This document shows, piece after piece, positions 59,323 to 64,000 of a stretch of 64,000 nucleotides of DNA (its first letter is position 1; the number at the start of each line of letters is the position of its first letter). Source of the DNA: Helichrysum umbraculigerum (Eukaryota > Streptophyta > Magnoliopsida > Asterales > Asteraceae). Both the position numbers and the translations under genes were made by a program. Below the pieces are notes generated by a model that was not told where the DNA came from, made no database searches, and saw only the letters and a list, made by a program, of their open reading frames with translations. The DNA is taken from assembly GCA_949592205.1 (NCBI GenBank), contig CATIUR010000003.1:164103759-164167758 (forward strand), read 5' to 3'.

Positions 59323-61343
59323 TGTAACACCCTGAATTGGGCCCAGTAGAATCAGGTATTTATTTAAATTTAAATACGTACATTTAATTGTTTGAATATG
59401 TTTGATTGTGAAATTAATAGGTAAATAAGCCTCAGGAGATATTGTGACTAGTAAAATATTATTTGTTTTAAATAATATTAGACGACGGTAAAATAAAATA
59501 ATTTTCTCGCAATTAGTATTTAGGTTCCAGACAATAGATCAAAAGGTGGTATAATAGTGTACTGTAAATAAAAGGGGCCGGTTATAATAAAAATGAGGGG
59601 ATCGATCCATTTTATCCCCAATCCCTCATTTCACCTAGTTTCTAAAACCTAACTTCTATATCATTCAAAACCTTACAAATCAAAAGCTTAAAAACAAATT
59701 GATTGAAGAATGGAAGCTTGAATCCTTGTTAGATCATCATCATCTTCATATTCCTAGTGTTTTTCATACTTGTAAGTCATATTTATATATATATATGAGT
59801 TTTAAACAAATTATTGACTTTGATGATTTGAAGCTTGATAAGTTGAATTAGTGTTTGTATATTTGATTCGATGATGATGATTTAACTCCTTGTACTCGAT
59901 TATATGATAAAACATGATAGATTCTTGAGTTGTTGGTTTGAAAATGTGTTATTTAGGTTATAAGTGATTTTGAGGATTGGTGATGAATTGTTGTTTGAAT
60001 TATGGTTGTATGTTGTTATTAGATGTTATGGTACATTAAAAATGATAGAAACCTGAGTTATAACTTGAGTTTTGGTCGATTTTGGAGTTTTGGTTATTTT
60101 GGTTCGTGCTGTGTAATTGCAGGTTTGAACCTCTGCAAAAAAATTGAGGAACGCGATCCAGCATCATTGACCGGATCGCGTTGCCATGTGTTAATTGGTT
60201 ACCGCATGTTTTGTTCTTATGAACGCGATCCTGAAGCCTCTTTCCCGGATCGCGTTGATCAGTAGAATATTGAGTTCGTTTGGATTTGTTCTTGCGAACG
60301 CGATCCAAGCCCTTTTTCCGGATCGCGTTCCACAGTGTATTTTGGTGACAGAATATTTTCCTTAAGAGGAACGCGATCCCAACCCAGTTGTCTGGATCGC
60401 GTTTGTCTTTGTAATTTTGATGATTTTGATAGTTTGTGAACTTATATGAATCTACCACTTATATTATCTAATTATTGATATTTCTTGATTATTAATGTAT
60501 GTAATTGAGTATGGTCATAATTAATTATGAGACAAGTTATTAACTTGTGTTTTAATTGTGTGTACAGAGACACCGAAGACTCAATAAAATAAGACTTTTG
60601 AGTGTGGAGACGGAGACTGACAGGTGAGTGGACTTTGATCTCTCGCTATGTTTAGTGATCACTTATGTGGTTACTTCATGTGTTAAGTGTTGTGTGCAAG
60701 TGTTAAAGTGTTAAGTGAATTGTGAATTGTGTTAGGTGTTAAAGTGTTAAGAAACCTATTGGTTATTGTGTTAAGGAGGTCAACTTGTTGGACGTTTTAC
60801 TACAGGTTAGTCAACACGAGAATTGTGAACATGTGTTGTGAATGGAGTTCGTGTTGACTAAAGGTAGCAAACCGTTATCGGTTAACCACTGTATTGGCCT
60901 GCAGTTGGTGTAAGTGTCGCTTGGTGGGCCACCGCGGCTGAGGGTGCCACAAGGGCCACCGATCCTCTAGTGATGTTGAGTCATTGTGTTAAATTGATGT
61001 AGACTCATGGTGTTAAACTAAGTGTAGTGTTAGTAATGAGTTAACTCACTTAGCTTCGTGCTAATCCCTCGTTGTTTACTCCTTGCAGGTTAATATATTT
61101 TGTAAGGGCGGGTCTCGGAGTAAATTGAAGGAATGTTTGATAATGATGAAACTCTGATGACTTTTGTACTAATTCAATTGTTTTGTTAAAGTAACGCCCA
61201 ACTAGTTGTGTAATGGTATAACGAAATACTTATGTAAATGATTATGTATATTTTGGTTAATCCAAGGTTATATATATATGGGATATTGCTTCCGCGTTGT
61301 TTTTTTTTAAAAAAAAAATGTGTTCTAAATTAGGGGCGTTATA
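59323..61343 (+). repeat. Gypsy 3' LTR
   Basis: The same length as the 5' LTR, with two differences found by eye. Its hairpin array is at 60,150-60,182, 60,222-60,256, 60,297-60,329 and 60,370-60,403. Confidence 0.95.
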
Positions 61344-61480
61344 ATTTTGGAGTTTCATTATTCAGGTCTCTTTCTCATTCAAAACCATTTGACATGAGGT
61401 TACAAACTGTTTGTAGATAGCTGGCTGACCGGATAGAATTATGTTGATCAAAACTTAGTATCAAACAACATAATATTTCT

Positions 61481-62556
61481 GGTGAGCTTCAATCTCCTCT
61501 TGGGTTGAATCATTATCATTAGTGGGAATTTACTTATATTAAGAATATACTCCTTATTCCTGTCGGGAACATATTCCTTGTTCTCGTACCTACGGTTTCA
61601 CAGCTCATTGAGAACATACTCTTGTTCCTTAGAGTGAACCTAGGGTTACATCACCCGTCCATACAGATTGAACTGGTAAGTCTTTCCCTCCCAAGAACTA
61701 AGAGTTGTGAGAAGTTTAAGTTATTTGCGGAATTAGGAACGAAAGGATTATTACCATTTTCAACAGATATTTTTGAGATAAAAAACTATTTTAGTTAGTC
61801 TGACTATTTCTTAATTAATTACCCGATTTTTAATTAAGGCTATGATCTATATTTTCAGTTTTATGAAAAGGGTCGCCGTAATCATATAACAAAATACTTT
61901 TGTCTATTTCATTTCTATAAAACTCCTAGATCTTTGAGATTCATTGATACCTATCAATGACATGTTAATCTCGGCTATGCTCATCTACCATTCATGACTG
62001 GTATGCCGAGGATCATGAACTACATCATTCTCTTTGGTTTGTTTGCTACCTTATTTTGACTTTGTATTGATAAAGAAGATTTACCACTATCACATGGTCT
62101 CACTTGGCAAATGTTTTTTTTCCTTCGATGATGTGGTCATTTTATTTTATATTTATGTTATCCAGTAGCTTTTAAGTCTTTAAATGAACAATGCATCTGA
62201 TGAATGCTCACAAATGTGTTGCTATATGTTTAGGTGTTGTTGAGTTCTACCATGACATGTGCCATAGGGTTACATGTTAATAAAACCCTTATTTAAATTG
62301 GTTTATAGTTTCTCCTATTTAAATTAATTTATATAAGATATAATTGATTGATGCTACACCTTACTTATACAATTACTATATATACATTTACTAATTGATG
62401 CTGAATACATGATTCCCCAATGATTCATTTCATCTTTTGCAGCTTGGTTGTTAATTGCTTCAACCTGAAAGAGAAAGGACTTGAGACCGATACTTATATT
62501 AACATTTCTTTTACTCAAAACATTCTCAAATAATCTTATTTCTTAGTCTTCATCAA
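61481..62556. other. Right part of the Helitron block, no gene seen
   Basis: The left portion may be the untranslated leader of the Copia element (repeats of GGAACATA and TTGTTC words at 61,560-61,640). The rest is AT-rich. No second Copia LTR was found. Confidence 0.4.
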
Positions 62557-62585
62557 ACCCGTGTTTTCACGGGTCTTAAAACTAG
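62557..62585 (+). mobile_element. Helitron 3' terminus of the block
   Basis: Hairpin ACCCGTG-TTTT-CACGGGT, then CTTAAAACTAG, next base T, followed by TA repeats. Confidence 0.8.
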
Positions 62586-62617
62586 TATATATATATATAT
62601 ATGAGTTATGATGTATG

Positions 62618-62750
62618 AAACTAATTATATGGAACTAAATATAGACCTACGAATATAATTGGTTGATTTTTCTCTTTCTCTGAATCTCATCCAATTAATT
62701 TTTTACATTCACCAATCATATTATTAGATCTATATTTAGTCTCCTGATTT
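62618..62750. mobile_element. Short MITE family S, copy 3 of 3
   Basis: The clearest copy. CTAAATATAGACCTACGAAT at the left mirrors ATTATTAGATCTATATTTAG at the right, and the middle has TTTTCTCTTTCTCTGAATC. Confidence 0.65.
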
Positions 62751-64000
62751 AGATCCACCATTCATTTTACAATATATATATCGTAGAGTTTTACAGATTG
62801 AGCAAGTAGACCAAGTAGTAATTAGCATTCAATTAAAGCAAAAATAAGTTTTCAAGATTGAAGTTCAATTCTTGACTACTACACTCTTTTTACAAACCTC
62901 TTCTTTTTCTCTCTCTTTTTTTCCCCATCCTTTTCTTATAGTTTGGGATAATAATTATATATCTTCCCTTTCTAAACCACCTGAAATGTCATATATACCC
63001 AATGTACTCCAATAATATCATATTTCCCCATATTAAACTCTATAAAGTACAAATATGCCCAAACTTATATCTAGAACTACATTAAAGATTGAGTCTTGAG
63101 TGTATTAATGATAAATTACCCATTATTAAATAATAGTAAAAACGTAAAAGATTAATTATAAAGAAAACAATTTTCTGCAAACAAATTTTGAGTTAAGTCA
63201 TAAATAATAAATGTAATAAACTGTTCAGTTAATTGTCATTGATTTCACTAATCACTAACATCATTAACGTTTGCTCACGTACGTAGAATGTATCTCGCCA
63301 AATGTAATCGAATGTAACTGTTATAAACCCTTCACTAGCTATAGCCATGTTTAATTATGATTTTAATTAAGAATCACTTTTGCATTAATTGGTGATTAAG
63401 ATTCATGATTTATGTAGCAAATGTCTTATGATTAGTGCTTTGATTCAATTATAAAATTCGCGTACCCGTCTATATTGAGGTATATGAAAGAATGAGTGAA
63501 GCAGGTGTTCTGTATTCGGTTCTTAACATCGATACACACCCATGTTTAGCAGAAGTGTTAAAAAGAGGAAGTTATGTTTAGAGTAGTGAAATATATATAT
63601 ATTTTTTCACTCTCTCTCCCTTTCTCATATGGTACACAACATTTAGATTATATTGTTTGAATTTCGTTTACATTGTATGAGACTAAATTACATGTGAGAA
63701 ATGATTTGATTACATAAATTTTACATAAATTTAGATACATAATGACGTGGCACCAATAAAATAAAGAGAGAGAAAGAAGAGAGAGAATAGGTGAACCAAT
63801 GTGATGATGACAACTCATTATGTAAACATTTTGTGTATGTATTTGTGTATAAGCATAGAATTGCTCATTACATGTCAACAAGGATGCAAGACAAACGTGA
63901 TGGGTCTCGCTCGGGATCGAAACACCAACATGAGTTGAAGCGAGATGATTGCTAACGACTTGATTAAAAGCCATTTCCTTTTGTCTTAAAATTAATAATC
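62751..64000. other. No firm gene
   Basis: AT-rich. Near the right end (about 63,780-63,975, minus strand) a stretch with TTTCGATCCC resembles a Pol III B box and could be another SINE, but the A box is poor. The open frame there is not convincing as a gene. Confidence 0.35.

Larger units (their letters stand above)
52437..61343 (+). mobile_element. Full-length Gypsy LTR retrotransposon (chromovirus type)
   Basis: 8,907 bp, with two LTRs of 2,021 bp, a Met-tRNA-type primer site, one gag-pol frame and a polypurine tract. The target duplication ATTTT is intact (52,432-52,436 and 61,344-61,348). The TGTAACACCC start and C-terminal chromodomain-like end point to the Tekay/Del group. Comparing the LTRs by eye I find two differences, so the insertion is very recent. 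Confidence 0.95.
48383..61480 (-). pseudogene. Decayed Copia gag-pol, split by the Gypsy element
   Basis: Minus-strand fragments appear in the Copia order: gag remnants (about 61,350-61,480 and 52,184-52,431), a degraded protease with GCGTHIC (near 52,100), the integrase pre-domain (51,470-51,748: KYGVLESFDLKSDDVCKSC), reverse transcriptase (50,179-50,834: ARMVVKGYSQIFGIDYEETF, LNVKTTFLN) and RNase H (49,453-49,773: DRDDSRSQSGWVFLLNGG). Stops and frameshifts separate them and the 5' LTR is missing, so it cannot be active. The protease aspartate appears changed (NIGCGTHIC). The Gypsy element at 52,437-61,343 interrupts gag. Confidence 0.85.
43319..62585 (+). mobile_element. Helitron-bounded block with nested retroelements
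   Basis: The left end TCTTATCTAATAAAGGGGGG follows an A, as a Helitron 5' end should. The right end at 62,557-62,585 has a 7-8-bp hairpin (ACCCGTG/CACGGGT) and CTTAAAACTAG, followed by T. Both ends abut TA repeats, consistent with insertion into one (TA)n tract. No Rep/helicase is visible, so it would be non-autonomous. The 19.3-kb span includes a Copia remnant and a Gypsy element; without the 8.9-kb Gypsy it would be about 10.4 kb. The pairing of the two ends is inferred. Confidence 0.65.

Noticed and set aside
61349..62556. A second Copia LTR right of the Gypsy element
   Set aside because: I looked for the TGTTGG...CCAACA unit, its four palindromes and a GTACC duplication and found none, so the Copia element is treated as truncated.
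63648..63974. A 108-aa minus-strand frame and possible second SINE at the right edge
   Set aside because: The B-box-like TTTCGATCCC is present but the A box and tail are unclear, and the frame has no recognisable protein features.

Overview
The window looks like nuclear DNA of a flowering plant. It is AT-rich, its genes have GT-AG introns, and it is full of plant transposon families. The cytochrome P450 reductase and the Asteraceae-type repeat composition make a daisy-family eudicot my best guess; that is inference. Three host genes can be supported. They are an NADPH-cytochrome P450 reductase (6206-11176, +, 17 exons, 706 codons by my splice model), an uncharacterised two-exon plant gene (28937-30276, +), and a YIP4/YIPF-type Golgi membrane protein (32653-36146, -, 3 exons, 274 codons). 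No rRNA, tRNA gene, CRISPR array or operon was seen.

Most of the rest is mobile DNA, much of it nested. From 0 to 6 kb there is a Helitron 3' end, a MULE-type MITE, PIF/Harbinger MITEs and a tRNA-derived SINE. From 14,986 to 26,764 lies a complete-looking CACTA (En/Spm) transposon. It has matching termini, a 3-bp target duplication, an intact 1080-aa TNP2-type transposase and an intact second gene that joins an En/Spm-type domain to a Ulp1-like (C48) cysteine peptidase with all four active-site residues. It sits inside one copy of a 300-bp MITE family that has five copies here. A Helitron end lies in an intron of its second gene.

From 36.4 to 43.3 kb is a string of foldback elements sitting in (TA)n tracts. 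Each family carries its own short palindromic word repeated in the interior. From 43,319 to 62,585 is a Helitron-bounded block. It holds a probable captured gene fragment, a decayed minus-strand Copia element (47,490 to about 61,480) and, inserted in the Copia gag, a very young full-length chromovirus-type Gypsy element (52,437-61,343). The Gypsy has 2021-bp LTRs in which I find only two differences, and an intact 1550-codon gag-pol.

The host genes do not form a pathway. The reductase supplies electrons to P450s at the ER, the YIP4-like protein belongs to Golgi/TGN trafficking, and the third gene has no assigned role. The CACTA genes work together: TNP2 is the presumed transposase and the second protein is the likely accessory factor. 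The Gypsy polyprotein acts on its own LTR, primer site and polypurine tract.
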